A stretch of DNA of 24,946 nt from Victivallales bacterium (GTDB taxonomy: Bacteria; Verrucomicrobiota; Lentisphaeria; Oligosphaerales; Oligosphaeraceae), in NCBI GenBank assembly GCA_900769285.1, contig CAAGGB010000273.1, forward strand, positions 1 through 24,946. The letters run 5' to 3'. A program made the translations under genes and the position numbers. Shown in pieces: positions 15,902 to 23,834 of the stretch (within the stretch, counting starts at the first letter, position 1; each line of letters opens with the position of its first letter). The notes below the pieces were generated by a model. The model was not told the origin of the DNA and did not search any database. It saw only the letters and a list, made by a program, of their open reading frames with translations.

Positions 15902-18217
15902 CTACAAATTCAGGTCGATCTTGACCTTCGGGAACGCCGCCAGGCGGAACATCACCAGCGCCTCGAAGTCGCCGTTGTCCCAGCCGACGCCCAGCGTCAT
16001 GATCCAGCAGTGCAGCTGGCGGTTCAGCAGATAACGGTGCTCGCTCAGCGTCGACTCCTCGAAGTCGTATTCCGCGGAGACCTCGAACGACGTCTTGGAG
16101 TCGATGGGGATGAACATGTCGAGCTGCAGCGTGTCCGCCGTCTCGTAGTACTTCTTCAGGTAGGAGCTCTCGCCGGTGAGGTCCACCAGCGTCGAGCCCA
16201 TCGAGTAGACGCTGCGTGACAGGTGGTCGTTGCGGTAGACGTAGCGCAGCGACATGCGGAACTCGTCCTCCAGGCCGTAGCGCAGGCCGAATTCGCCGCG
16301 CTGGATGTCGCCCTCGCCGAGGTCATGGAGGAGGGTGGTCCAGGTGGAGAAGCGCTCGCAGGGGAAGAGGTCGAGGCGTGAGCCGAGGTCGCCGCCGTGG
16401 CTGTCGCTCTCGTCGCCGCGGTCGAAGTGGAGGTCGAGGTAGTTCTGCCAGCGCGCGAGGGTGCGCACCTCGCCGTCCAGTCGCGTCTGCCAGAGCTGGT
16501 CGAGGCCGAACCGGACGAAGTGCTGTCGCTCCAGGCGGTCCGTCTCGTCGAAGAAGTAGAGGTGGTCGCGGTCATGGGAGGGATCGGGCGCGAACGTGTA
16601 GTTGACGTAGGGCTCGACGATGTGCCGCAGGCCATTGCCGCCGATGGGCTTCAGCTCCAGTTGCGCCCAGTCGCTGTACAGGCGCGTGCGCAGCTCGGCG
16701 CCCAGCTCCCACGCCGCGCGGAACACCTCGCCGCCGTCGCGGTCGTAGCGCTCCACCCGTCCGGGGCGGTACGTCACGTCCGAGTCGTCGACGAGCAGCA
16801 TGTCCGCCAGGTCGCCCTGCGTCACGCGGCGGCGGCTCGACGCGCTGTAGTAGGTGAGGCGTCCGCCCGCGCGTGGCGTGAAGGTAACGAGGTCGCGCCA
16901 GGAGAGCGGCAGGTAGAGGAAGTGCGCGGTGTCGGCGCGGAACGCGCTGTAGTCGCCGGGGTCGCGGCGGAGGGCCACGTCATCGCCCGTCAGCTCCTCG
17001 CCGAGGATGGAAAGGCGGCTGCGCTCGAAGTCACGCCACTTCATCGAGTAGTAGCCCATGGTCGTCTCCGACTGGTAGGCGAACGGCGTCTGTCCGAGGG
17101 TGAGTCGCGGGATGTCGAGGCGCAGCTCCGGCAGCGTCTCGACGACGGTGTAGAAGTCGTTGACGCGCGGGCGGACGGTGACGGAGGCGTCGTACCAGTC
17201 GCCGTGGGTGGTGAGGTCGAGGTAGGACTTGGGCTGGCGGATGGTGCGGTGGTCGCGGCGGAACCAGTCCTCGAGCATGTCGATGTCGCTGAGCAGGTCG
17301 AGGTTGAGCCGCAGGGCCGTCTGACGGCTGTGGTCGTAGCGGTAGTACCAGCGCAGACGGTAGCGGTCATGCTCCTCGCGGAAGCGCCGGTTCCAGCCCT
17401 CGTCGGAGTCGGTCTCGGGCGGGTCGGAGTCCAGGAGGCCATAGAGGGTGAGCTGGTTGGTGTGGGCGCCGCGGGCGATTTCGGTGTCGTGTCCGAGGCC
17501 GATGCCGCGCTTCGTCATCATGTCGACGTAGGTGCGCGTGAAGTTGTCGTCGCCGAGCTTCCAGATGCGTCCCAGCTGCAGGTAGGCGCCGCGCTTGCCG
17601 GAGTATCCGGGCTTGACGATGAGTCCCTGGGTGTTGTCGGTCGTGCCCCAGGCGTAGGGGAGATAGAAGATGGGGACGCTGCCGAGCTTGAGGAGGACAT
17701 TGCTGGCGCTGAAGGTGTTGTCGGGGTGGTGGCGGATGGTGGAGGCGCTGAGGCGGTAGTGGGGCGGATAGTGGTCGCAGGTGCTCAGCCAGGCGTCGGT
17801 GAGCGTCTTCTCGCCGTCGGCGGTATTGCGGCCGCTGGCGCCGCCGCTGTGCCAGACGTCGCCGTCGAAGCCGAACGCGCCGAATTCGAGTGCGAGCGAG
17901 TCGAGGTTTCCGCTGAGTCGCTGGGAGGCCCAGCTGGTGCCGTCCTCGAGACGGATGACGACGTCGCCCTCGGCGCGGACGTCGCGCGTGCGCTGGTTGA
18001 ACCACATCTCGCGCGCCGCCATCTCGACGGGCCCGTAGGAGATGCGGTTCCGCCCGGGCCGCAGATGGATCTCGTCGCCCTTCAGGTCATACTCGCCGCT
18101 CTCGGCGCGGATGACGACCTCCTCCACATCCTTCAGCGCCTTGAGGTCCTGGGACCACGCCCACGGAGCCAGCACCAGCGCCGCCAGCCACGCCATACGC
18201 ACATATCGAGACAACAT
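15902..18217 (-). CDS. lptD: LPS-assembly outer-membrane protein LptD
   Basis: This is the outer-membrane translocon that inserts lipopolysaccharide into the outer leaflet, normally with the lipoprotein LptE. It is 771 aa. An N-terminal signal peptide has basic residues, a hydrophobic run (WLAALVLAPWAW) and likely cleavage after AWS near residue 22. An OstA/LptA-like beta-jellyroll follows (about 30-115). The diagnostic segment VPIFYLPYAW...GLIVKPGYSGKRGAYLQ (181-214) matches the start of the LptD barrel. The remainder is beta-barrel-like and ends KVKIDLNL, with a terminal hydrophobic alternation. A cysteine in LSTCDHYPPHYRL (C147) sits where LptD often has TC-PP. Whether it forms the disulfides of E. 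coli LptD is unknown. A good sigma-70-type promoter lies upstream with a leader of about 170 nt. lptE and lptABC are not in the window. Confidence 0.92.
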   Translation of the reverse strand: MLSRYVRMAWLAALVLAPWAWSQDLKALKDVEEVVIRAESGEYDLKGDEIHLRPGRNRISYGPVEMAAREMWFNQRTRDVRAEGDVVIRLEDGTSWASQRLSGNLDSLALEFGAFGFDGDVWHSGGASGRNTADGEKTLTDAWLSTCDHYPPHYRLSASTIRHHPDNTFSASNVLLKLGSVPIFYLPYAWGTTDNTQGLIVKPGYSGKRGAYLQLGRIWKLGDDNFTRTYVDMMTKRGIGLGHDTEIARGAHTNQLTLYGLLDSDPPETDSDEGWNRRFREEHDRYRLRWYYRYDHSRQTALRLNLDLLSDIDMLEDWFRRDHRTIRQPKSYLDLTTHGDWYDASVTVRPRVNDFYTVVETLPELRLDIPRLTLGQTPFAYQSETTMGYYSMKWRDFERSRLSILGEELTGDDVALRRDPGDYSAFRADTAHFLYLPLSWRDLVTFTPRAGGRLTYYSASSRRRVTQGDLADMLLVDDSDVTYRPGRVERYDRDGGEVFRAAWELGAELRTRLYSDWAQLELKPIGGNGLRHIVEPYVNYTFAPDPSHDRDHLYFFDETDRLERQHFVRFGLDQLWQTRLDGEVRTLARWQNYLDLHFDRGDESDSHGGDLGSRLDLFPCERFSTWTTLLHDLGEGDIQRGEFGLRYGLEDEFRMSLRYVYRNDHLSRSVYSMGSTLVDLTGESSYLKKYYETADTLQLDMFIPIDSKTSFEVSAEYDFEESTLSEHRYLLNRQLHCWIMTLGVGWDNGDFEALVMFRLAAFPKVKIDLNL

Positions 18218-18393
18218 AGACCGAGAATCCCCGCTTCACTCGAACGACACGGAACAAAGACCCAAGACCACGGCACCCACCGCAGCGGAGGACGCCGTCC
18301 CATTCATCGCAACCCACCACGCCGCAGGCACATACAGGTCCACAGACCCGATGGCCGCTCAGCACGCCCCGGACGGCGGGGGGAATTCTGCTA

Positions 18394-18422
18394 AAGATAA
18401 TCCCAACTTTGCCAGTTTTCAA
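18394..18422 (-). promoter_or_regulatory. Probable sigma-70 promoter of lptD
   Basis: On the minus strand TTGAAA (18422-18417) and TATCTT (18399-18394) are exactly 17 nt apart in an AT-rich patch of an otherwise GC-rich gap. Transcription would start near 18386, leaving an untranslated leader of about 170 nt in which I see no other feature. Confidence 0.55.
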
Positions 18423-18464
18423 CCCGGCGCCCGCACCCCGCCAGAGAATGGCGCAAAGGTGTCG

Positions 18465-20150
18465 TCAGCCTTCGGGCAGCCGATAGCGTGTCCCGCCGCC
18501 CCGTCCCTCCCGCACGAGTCCATGGTCATGCGTCAGGGAGGCCAGCAGACGTGTCGCCTGGTCGGCGGAAAGGCGGCAGAGCTCCATGACCTCGGAGCGC
18601 CTGACGCTGCCATGCTCGTCCAGGAAGCCCAGTACCACCTGCTCCTGCCGCTGGCGCGTGAGGCACGGCTGCCGTCCGGACACCGCCTTCGCGTACATCT
18701 CGGCGCTGAGCCGGTATGTCCGGGCGCGTCCCGTCCCATGCGGCACCACCAGCCCCAGCTCCACCAGCTCCTCCGCCGACGACTGGACACTGCGCTCGCC
18801 CTTCTGAACCGACTCGCGCAGCTCCGCCACCGACAGCCGCCGCCCAGGCAGCAGCGCCGACAGGATAATCAGCTCGTCCAGGGGCAGCGGACGCCCCTGC
18901 GCCGTCAGGTGCATCCTCATGAAAGCCAAATCCGCCGAACAGTTGCTGAGGAAGACGCTGACGTGCATCGAGTCCGACGCCGAGTAGTCCGGCATCGGCC
19001 GACCATACCGCAGCAGACCCTCGTAGATGCGGTCGATGCCGCGTCCTGTCCGCTCCGCCAGCCCAATCCGCTTGATGATGTCGGCCAGCAGCGGATTGCG
19101 CGAGCGTGGCTGGGCGACCAGCAGATTGCCGGTGGACACCCCCTCCACAAACCCGCCCGGGCTGCTGATGGTCAGCCCCTTATCATCCAACTGAACCTGC
19201 ACCGTGCCCAGCATGTTGTAGTCACGGTGCACCAGGGCGTTGACGAACGCCTCGCGGAACGCATTCAGGTCATAGTTCGGAACCGGCACCCGGAAAAGCC
19301 CCACAGACAGCTCCTCCTCGGAGACCTGAGCCTCGAAGTCCCGGGTGACGTCCTCGAAGATCTCCAGCAGCGGACGGCGGCTGAAGAGGTTCTTGCGGAC
19401 CGCTGTCCCGCTGAGCACCTGGAACGCCACCTCATGCGTGATGAGATGCCGCCGCAGCAGCGGCTCCGTGCCCAGAATGAGCAGTCCGGCCATGGTCGGG
19501 TGCAACTGACCGCCGACGTCCGTCACCAGCTGCAGCGCCTTGTCGAGGTCCTCGTCCGAAAGCTCCCGCAGCGTCGCGTCGCCATGATAGGTCTCGAGCA
19601 GACGCCGCAGACGCAGCCGCTGCAGGCCGTCCAACTGCTCATACCCAATCTGCTGCAGCACCAGGGCCGAGGGGTCGACGGCGCCGAAGCTGGACTGCCG
19701 GCTCATGAACTCATGGGGATAGAACGGCACGGCCTCGGGCGTCCGATCCGTCTTCAGCCGCCGTCGCAGCAGCACGCCCTCCGTGGTCGCCACCAGTTGC
19801 GGGGAACGCGGGACGTCGATGCGCATAATCCGTTTCCCGTCCAGTTCGCAGAGCACCGCGCTCACGGACAGGAACGGAATGGTGCGATGGGCCACCATGG
19901 CCATCAGTCCTCGCTCATCCTGATGCCGGGGACGCACGTCGCTCAGGGTGCCATCGTCCTCCACGCCCAGCAGCAGCACGCCACCTTCCGTGTTGGCCAT
20001 GGCCACCAGCGCCTCGGTCAGCTCCCGGTCCGGCAGACCGGGGTTGCCGTCGGGCGTCCGCTTCCCCGTCCAGTCACCCTTGAACTCAACCGTCAGCGTC
20101 TCCCCACCCTGAATGAGCTGTCGCAGTTCCCTTGTGAATTCTTCCGTCAT
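18465..20150 (-). CDS. AlbA_2 (Schlafen-type) and HATPase_c_4 domain regulator-like protein
   Basis: This 561-aa protein has an N-terminal AlbA_2/Schlafen_AlbA_2 domain (about 10-140), seen in ETLTVEFKG (17-25), the MANTEGGVLLLGVEDDG segment (51-67) and the GVLLRRRLKTDRTPE strand (125-139). A divergent GHKL ATPase domain (HATPase_c_4) follows, with FREAFVNALVHRDYN (298-312), ISSPGGF (328-334), RNPLLADIIKRIGLAERTGR (351-370) and GIDRIYEGLL. The C-terminal 130 residues look like two winged-helix units (about 425-480 and 500-560). Proteins of this layout are annotated as transcriptional regulators or ATP-dependent helicase-like proteins, and some are linked to defence; the role here is unknown. 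The start has GAGG 6 nt upstream. A 14-bp palindrome 39-52 nt before the start could be its own operator. It lies 191 nt after fabF. Confidence 0.88.
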   Translation of the reverse strand: MTEEFTRELRQLIQGGETLTVEFKGDWTGKRTPDGNPGLPDRELTEALVAMANTEGGVLLLGVEDDGTLSDVRPRHQDERGLMAMVAHRTIPFLSVSAVLCELDGKRIMRIDVPRSPQLVATTEGVLLRRRLKTDRTPEAVPFYPHEFMSRQSSFGAVDPSALVLQQIGYEQLDGLQRLRLRRLLETYHGDATLRELSDEDLDKALQLVTDVGGQLHPTMAGLLILGTEPLLRRHLITHEVAFQVLSGTAVRKNLFSRRPLLEIFEDVTRDFEAQVSEEELSVGLFRVPVPNYDLNAFREAFVNALVHRDYNMLGTVQVQLDDKGLTISSPGGFVEGVSTGNLLVAQPRSRNPLLADIIKRIGLAERTGRGIDRIYEGLLRYGRPMPDYSASDSMHVSVFLSNCSADLAFMRMHLTAQGRPLPLDELIILSALLPGRRLSVAELRESVQKGERSVQSSAEELVELGLVVPHGTGRARTYRLSAEMYAKAVSGRQPCLTRQRQEQVVLGFLDEHGSVRRSEVMELCRLSADQATRLLASLTHDHGLVREGRGGGTRYRLPEG

Positions 20151-20188
20151 GCTGGCCTCGCCTTGCCCACTTCTTTCTCAACCGACCA

Positions 20189-20202
20189 CAGACCATGGTC
20201 TG
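20189..20202. promoter_or_regulatory. 14-bp perfect palindrome upstream of the AlbA_2 gene
   Basis: CAGACCATGGTCTG is a perfect palindrome placed 39-52 nt before the start of a gene encoding a protein with winged-helix domains. An operator is plausible, but no clear promoter boxes were seen beside it. Confidence 0.35.
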
Positions 20203-20227
20203 CGCACCCGCACCTGCGCCAGACGCG

Positions 20228-20259
20228 GCAGGCGGCACCGCCGAAGCGGTGCCGCCTGC
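20228..20259 (-). terminator. 14-bp stem with UUCG loop after fabF, likely terminator
   Basis: A perfect 14-bp stem (GCAGGCGGCACCGC and its complement) closes on a four-base loop. Read on the minus strand the loop is C(UUCG)G, an exceptionally stable tetraloop, which favours the minus strand as the transcribed one. It lies 83-114 nt past the fabF stop. There is no U-tract, so termination may be factor-assisted. Confidence 0.55.
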
Positions 20260-20288
20260 TGTCCGGACACCCGCCTGCGCCGTTCCTT

Positions 20289-20303
20289 GCCTTAACGTAA
20301 GGC
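20289..20303. other. Short inverted repeat directly after fabF
   Basis: GCCTTA and TAAGGC flank ACG (20289-20303), 39-53 nt past the fabF stop. It may be a second hairpin of the operon end or a binding site. It is too short to say more. Confidence 0.35.
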
Positions 20304-20341
20304 GGCACAGGACGCTTTGCAAGCTGACGCCGATGGCTCGC

Positions 20342-21601
20342 TCAGCCCTCGAAGCGTCGGAAGAGGACGACGCCGTTGTGTCCGCCGAAGCCGAGGTTGT
20401 TGTTGGCAGCGACGCGGATGTCGCGCGGCCGTGCCTGGTTGGGCGTGACGTCGAGGTCGCAGTCGGGGTCGGGCGTCTCGTAGTTGATGGTGGGGGGGAC
20501 GAGGCCCGTCTCGATGGCGCGGATGCAGAAGATGGACTCCAGCGCACCCGCCGCGCCGAGCGTGTGCCCGATGGCGCCCTTGGTGCTGCTGACGGAGAGC
20601 CGGTCGGCGGCCTCGCCGAACGCGCGGCGGATGGCGATGGTCTCGTACTTGTCGTTGAGCTTGGTGCTGGTGCCGTGGGCGTTGATGTAGTCGACCTCGT
20701 CGGGGCGGATGCCGGCGTGGCGCATGGCGATGGCGAACGCCTCGGCGTCGCCCTCGCCGTCGGGCGACGGGCTGGTGATGTGGAAGCCGTCACCGGTGGC
20801 GCCGTAGCCGATGACCTCGCAGAGGATGGTCGCCCCGCGGCGGCGGGCGTGCTCCAGCTCCTCCAGGACGAGGACGCCGGCGCCCTCGGCCGGGACGAAG
20901 CCGTCGCGGTTCAGGTCGAACGGGCGGCTGGCGCGCTGCGGCTCGTCGTTCCGGGTGCTCAGCGCCTTCAGCGCGTTGAAGCCGGCGATGCACAGCTCCT
21001 GCACCGACGCCTCCGTGCCGCCGGCCAGCATCACGTCCGCGTCGTCGCGGCGGATGACATGGAACGCCTCGCCTATCGAGTGGCAGCCCGTCGCGCAGGC
21101 CGAGACGACGCCGAAATTCGGCCCCTTCAGGCCATGGCGGATGGACAGATGCCCGGACGCCATGTCCGAAATCATCTTCGGGACGAAGAACGGCGACACG
21201 CGGTTGAAGCCACGCTCGCGGAGGACCAGCGTCTGGTCGTAGATCTCGTGCAGGCCGCCGATGCCGCTGGAGACGACGCTGCCGATGCGGCGGCAGTCCA
21301 CGTCGCCGCGCTCGCGGCAGCCCAGCAGCCCCGCCTGCCCCAGCGCCTCCTCCGCGGCCGCGATGGCCAGTTGGATGAAGCGGTCCAGATGGCGGCTCTC
21401 CTTCTCCGACACATACACGGTCGGGTCAAAGCCCGGTATCTCGCCGGCGATCTGCGTCTTGCAGGCGCTCGCGTCGAACTGCGTGATGCGGCCGATGCCG
21501 CACTCGCCGGCAATCAGCCGACGCCAGATCTCCTCGACGCCGATGCCCAGGCAGCAGAGGCCGCCGTATCCCGTCACCACCACTCTTCTGTTGTCACTCA
21601 T
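20342..21601 (-). CDS. fabF: Beta-ketoacyl-ACP synthase II (FabF)
   Basis: This is the elongating condensing enzyme of type II fatty-acid synthesis, joining malonyl-ACP to acyl-ACP. It is 419 aa with the thiolase fold and an intact Cys-His-His triad: C169 in VVSACATGCHSIGEAF, H309 in YINAHGTSTKLND and H346 in KGAIGHTLGAAG. The glycine-rich end NNLGFGGHNGVVLF is typical. The ATG at 21601 fits the family start (VVVTGYGG). An in-frame TTG at 21622 would add seven residues not expected for the family. An AGGAG lies upstream with rather long spacing. It is the last gene of the tetR-fabK-fabH-fabF run, 118 nt after fabH. FabF and the related FabB are hard to separate by eye; FabF is more likely from length and motifs. 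Confidence 0.96.
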   Translation of the reverse strand: MSDNRRVVVTGYGGLCCLGIGVEEIWRRLIAGECGIGRITQFDASACKTQIAGEIPGFDPTVYVSEKESRHLDRFIQLAIAAAEEALGQAGLLGCRERGDVDCRRIGSVVSSGIGGLHEIYDQTLVLRERGFNRVSPFFVPKMISDMASGHLSIRHGLKGPNFGVVSACATGCHSIGEAFHVIRRDDADVMLAGGTEASVQELCIAGFNALKALSTRNDEPQRASRPFDLNRDGFVPAEGAGVLVLEELEHARRRGATILCEVIGYGATGDGFHITSPSPDGEGDAEAFAIAMRHAGIRPDEVDYINAHGTSTKLNDKYETIAIRRAFGEAADRLSVSSTKGAIGHTLGAAGALESIFCIRAIETGLVPPTINYETPDPDCDLDVTPNQARPRDIRVAANNNLGFGGHNGVVLFRRFEG

Positions 21602-21655
21602 GGCTCGTTCTTCTCCTCTCAAAGGACTCCATACGCCTGCGGGAAGCCCACAGGT

Positions 21656-21695
21656 GGCTTGGCTTGGCTTGACTTGACTTGTCTTGTCTATCTAT
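21656..21695. repeat. Degenerate 5-bp tandem repeat, 8 units
   Basis: The units read GGCTT x3, GACTT x2, GTCTT x2 (the last as GTCTA), then TCTAT, in steps of exactly five bases. The array sits in the fabH-fabF gap, 25-64 nt past the fabH stop. Variants are arranged in blocks, as if copies spread locally. Confidence 0.8.
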
Positions 21696-21719
21696 AGGAT
21701 TTGGTTGCGGCGGGACGCC

Positions 21720-22700
21720 TCACCAGCGTATCATCTGCGACGCCCAGGTCATGCCCGCGCCGAACGCCGTCAGCAGCACCAGGTCGCCGCGCTCCAGTCG
21801 TCCGCTCCGGTTCAGCTCGTCCAGGCAGATGCCGATGGAGGCCGACGACGTGTTGCCGAAGCGGTCGACGTTCCGGTACACCCTGTCGCCCAGCCCCAGG
21901 CGCGCGCTCACCGCGCTGATGATGCGGTCGTTGGCCTGGTGCGGAATGACCCAGCGCAGGCTGTCGACGCTGACGCCGGAGGCTTCCAGGACGCGCTGGC
22001 AGGAGCCGCTCATGGCGGCGATGGCCATCTGGAACGTCTTCTGGCCGTTCATCTTGACGGAGTTCATGTGTCCGGCGATGTTCTCCGGCGTGGCGGGGCA
22101 GGCGGTGCCGAAGCCCGGTATCTGGAGCACGTCGGCACCCTCGCTGTTCGCGCTCACCTCGGCCTGCAGGTAGAAGTCGCCGTCCCAGCCGGGATCCGCC
22201 TGCACGACGACGGCGGAGGCCGCGTCGCCGAACAGCACGCAGGTCGTGCGGTCCTGCCAATTCGTCACGCTTGACATCCGCTCAGCCCCGATGAGCAGCG
22301 CGGTGCGGCGCTGGCCGGAGGCCAGCATCGCGTGCACGATGTCCAGGCCGTAGAGCAGCCCGGTGCAGGCCGCCTCGATGTCCAGGCACATGCAGGGGCG
22401 AAGCCCCAGCTTGCGCTGCACGAACACCGCCGTCGAGGGCGTCGCCATGTCCGGCGTCATCGTCGAGACGATCAGCAGGTCGATGTCCTCGCGGCGGATG
22501 CCGGCGCTCCCGATGGCGCGCTCGCCTGCCCGGGCGGCCAGGTCGGAGGTGATGGTCCCCTCGCCCGCGATGTGGCGCTCGCGGATGCCGGTGCGGGTGA
22601 CAATCCACTCGTCGGATGTCTCCACCATGCCCTCCAAGTCAGAATTCGTCAGAATGCGCTCGGGAACATAGTAGCCCGTGCCGGTGATCTTGATGCCCAT
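21720..22700 (-). CDS. fabH: Beta-ketoacyl-ACP synthase III (FabH)
   Basis: This is the initiating condensing enzyme, which joins an acyl-CoA (commonly acetyl-CoA) to malonyl-ACP to begin fatty-acid synthesis. It is 326 aa. The Cys-His-Asn triad is complete: C112 in DIEAACTGLLYGLD, H254 in WVIPHQANDRII and N283 in RFGNTSSASI. The N-terminal SDEWIVTRTGIRERH and the SMTPDMATPST-like region (here STMTPDMATPST) are family signatures. C112 has the same number as in E. coli FabH. It starts 43 nt after the fabK stop with AGGAC about 11 nt upstream. Primer preference (straight or branched chain) cannot be read from the sequence by eye. Confidence 0.98.
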   Translation of the reverse strand: MGIKITGTGYYVPERILTNSDLEGMVETSDEWIVTRTGIRERHIAGEGTITSDLAARAGERAIGSAGIRREDIDLLIVSTMTPDMATPSTAVFVQRKLGLRPCMCLDIEAACTGLLYGLDIVHAMLASGQRRTALLIGAERMSSVTNWQDRTTCVLFGDAASAVVVQADPGWDGDFYLQAEVSANSEGADVLQIPGFGTACPATPENIAGHMNSVKMNGQKTFQMAIAAMSGSCQRVLEASGVSVDSLRWVIPHQANDRIISAVSARLGLGDRVYRNVDRFGNTSSASIGICLDELNRSGRLERGDLVLLTAFGAGMTWASQMIRW

Positions 22701-22743
22701 CTGTGGTCTGTCCTGTACGTAGTACGTCTTGTGCTATGGTCGG

Positions 22744-23799
22744 TCATGCGTCCTGGCTGGCGCTGGCGCCCAGCAGGCCCTGCAGACGCGCCAGCTCGGC
22801 CTCGCCGTCCGCCATGAGCTCGTCCAGGACCTCCTGGACCGTCTGCGTCCGCTGGAACAGCCCGACGCTCTGCCCCGACATGACGGAGCCCTGCTCGACG
22901 TCGCCCTCGACGGCCGCGCGGCGAAGCGCGCCCATCCAGAAGCGCTCCAGCTCCAACTGGGCGTCCTGGCGACTTAACGTACCCTCTTCAACCTGTCTTA
23001 CAAGTCGCAGCTGCAGACGGCCGAACTCCGCCGTACCCTGGTTGCGGATGGCGCGGACCGCCGACACCGGCACCCGCGCGTCAAACTGCGCCGTCACCGC
23101 CGCGTCGTGGGCCGCCGAGTGCGCCAGCAGCTCCTTGAAGCGCTCATGCACCGAGCACTCGCGCGTCAGCACGAAGCGCGTGCCCAACTGGACACCCGCC
23201 GCGCCCAGCAGCAGCAGATGCGCCGCCAGACGGCCCGTGCCGATGCCGCCAGCCACAAACACCGGCACACGCTCGCCCAACTGGAACAGGATCTGCTGTA
23301 TCAGCACCGTCGTCGAGACCTGACCGACATGGCCGCCGGCCTCCGCGCCCTCCAGCACCAGCGCATCCGCGCCAAAACGCAGCAGACGCTCCCCCAGCGC
23401 CAGCGTCGGCGCAAAGCACAGAACCTTGCTCCCGCACGCCTTCATCTCCGCCACCTCGCGGTCGCGAGGAACGCCGCCCGCGAACACCACATGGCTCACC
23501 GGACGCTCCAGCCCCTTCAGCATCTCCAACTGCGCGTGGTACGCAGGCGAAATCGTGATCAGGTTGACCCCGAACGGACGGTCCGTCAGACGGCGCGTCT
23601 CCTCAATCTGCGCCTCCAGCACCTCCACCGGCGCATTGCCGCCGGCCAGACAGCCCAAGCCGCCCGCCGCACTCACCGCCGACACCAGCCCCGGATCCGA
23701 CACCCACGTCATCGCTCCGCAGATGACCGGATGCCGCGAACCCAGAAACTCACAGCCGCGAGACGACAGCGCATCCATCAGCGCATACTTCTTTTCCAT
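22744..23799 (-). CDS. fabK: FMN-dependent enoyl-ACP reductase FabK (nitronate monooxygenase family)
   Basis: This is a TIM-barrel flavoprotein predicted to carry out the last reduction of the fatty-acid cycle, replacing FabI. It is 351 aa. It shows the family motif LEGAEAGGHVG (149-159) with the active-site-type H157, the phosphate-binding GGIGTGR (184-190) and GAAGVQLGTRF (199-209). The C-terminal GSVMSGQSVGLF segment matches FabK rather than plain nitronate monooxygenases. Its place before fabH and fabF supports the FabK role. It starts 35 nt after the tetR stop with AAGGGAG close upstream. A patch of unusual codons and an inverted repeat lies at 22969-23008. FabK enzymes are generally insensitive to triclosan; whether that holds here is inference. 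A true nitronate monooxygenase cannot be fully excluded. Confidence 0.85.
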   Translation of the reverse strand: MEKKYALMDALSSRGCEFLGSRHPVICGAMTWVSDPGLVSAVSAAGGLGCLAGGNAPVEVLEAQIEETRRLTDRPFGVNLITISPAYHAQLEMLKGLERPVSHVVFAGGVPRDREVAEMKACGSKVLCFAPTLALGERLLRFGADALVLEGAEAGGHVGQVSTTVLIQQILFQLGERVPVFVAGGIGTGRLAAHLLLLGAAGVQLGTRFVLTRECSVHERFKELLAHSAAHDAAVTAQFDARVPVSAVRAIRNQGTAEFGRLQLRLVRQVEEGTLSRQDAQLELERFWMGALRRAAVEGDVEQGSVMSGQSVGLFQRTQTVQEVLDELMADGEAELARLQGLLGASASQDA

Positions 23800-23834
23800 T
23801 GCTCCCTTGACTCCTAAGAATAGGCTCTCTTGTG

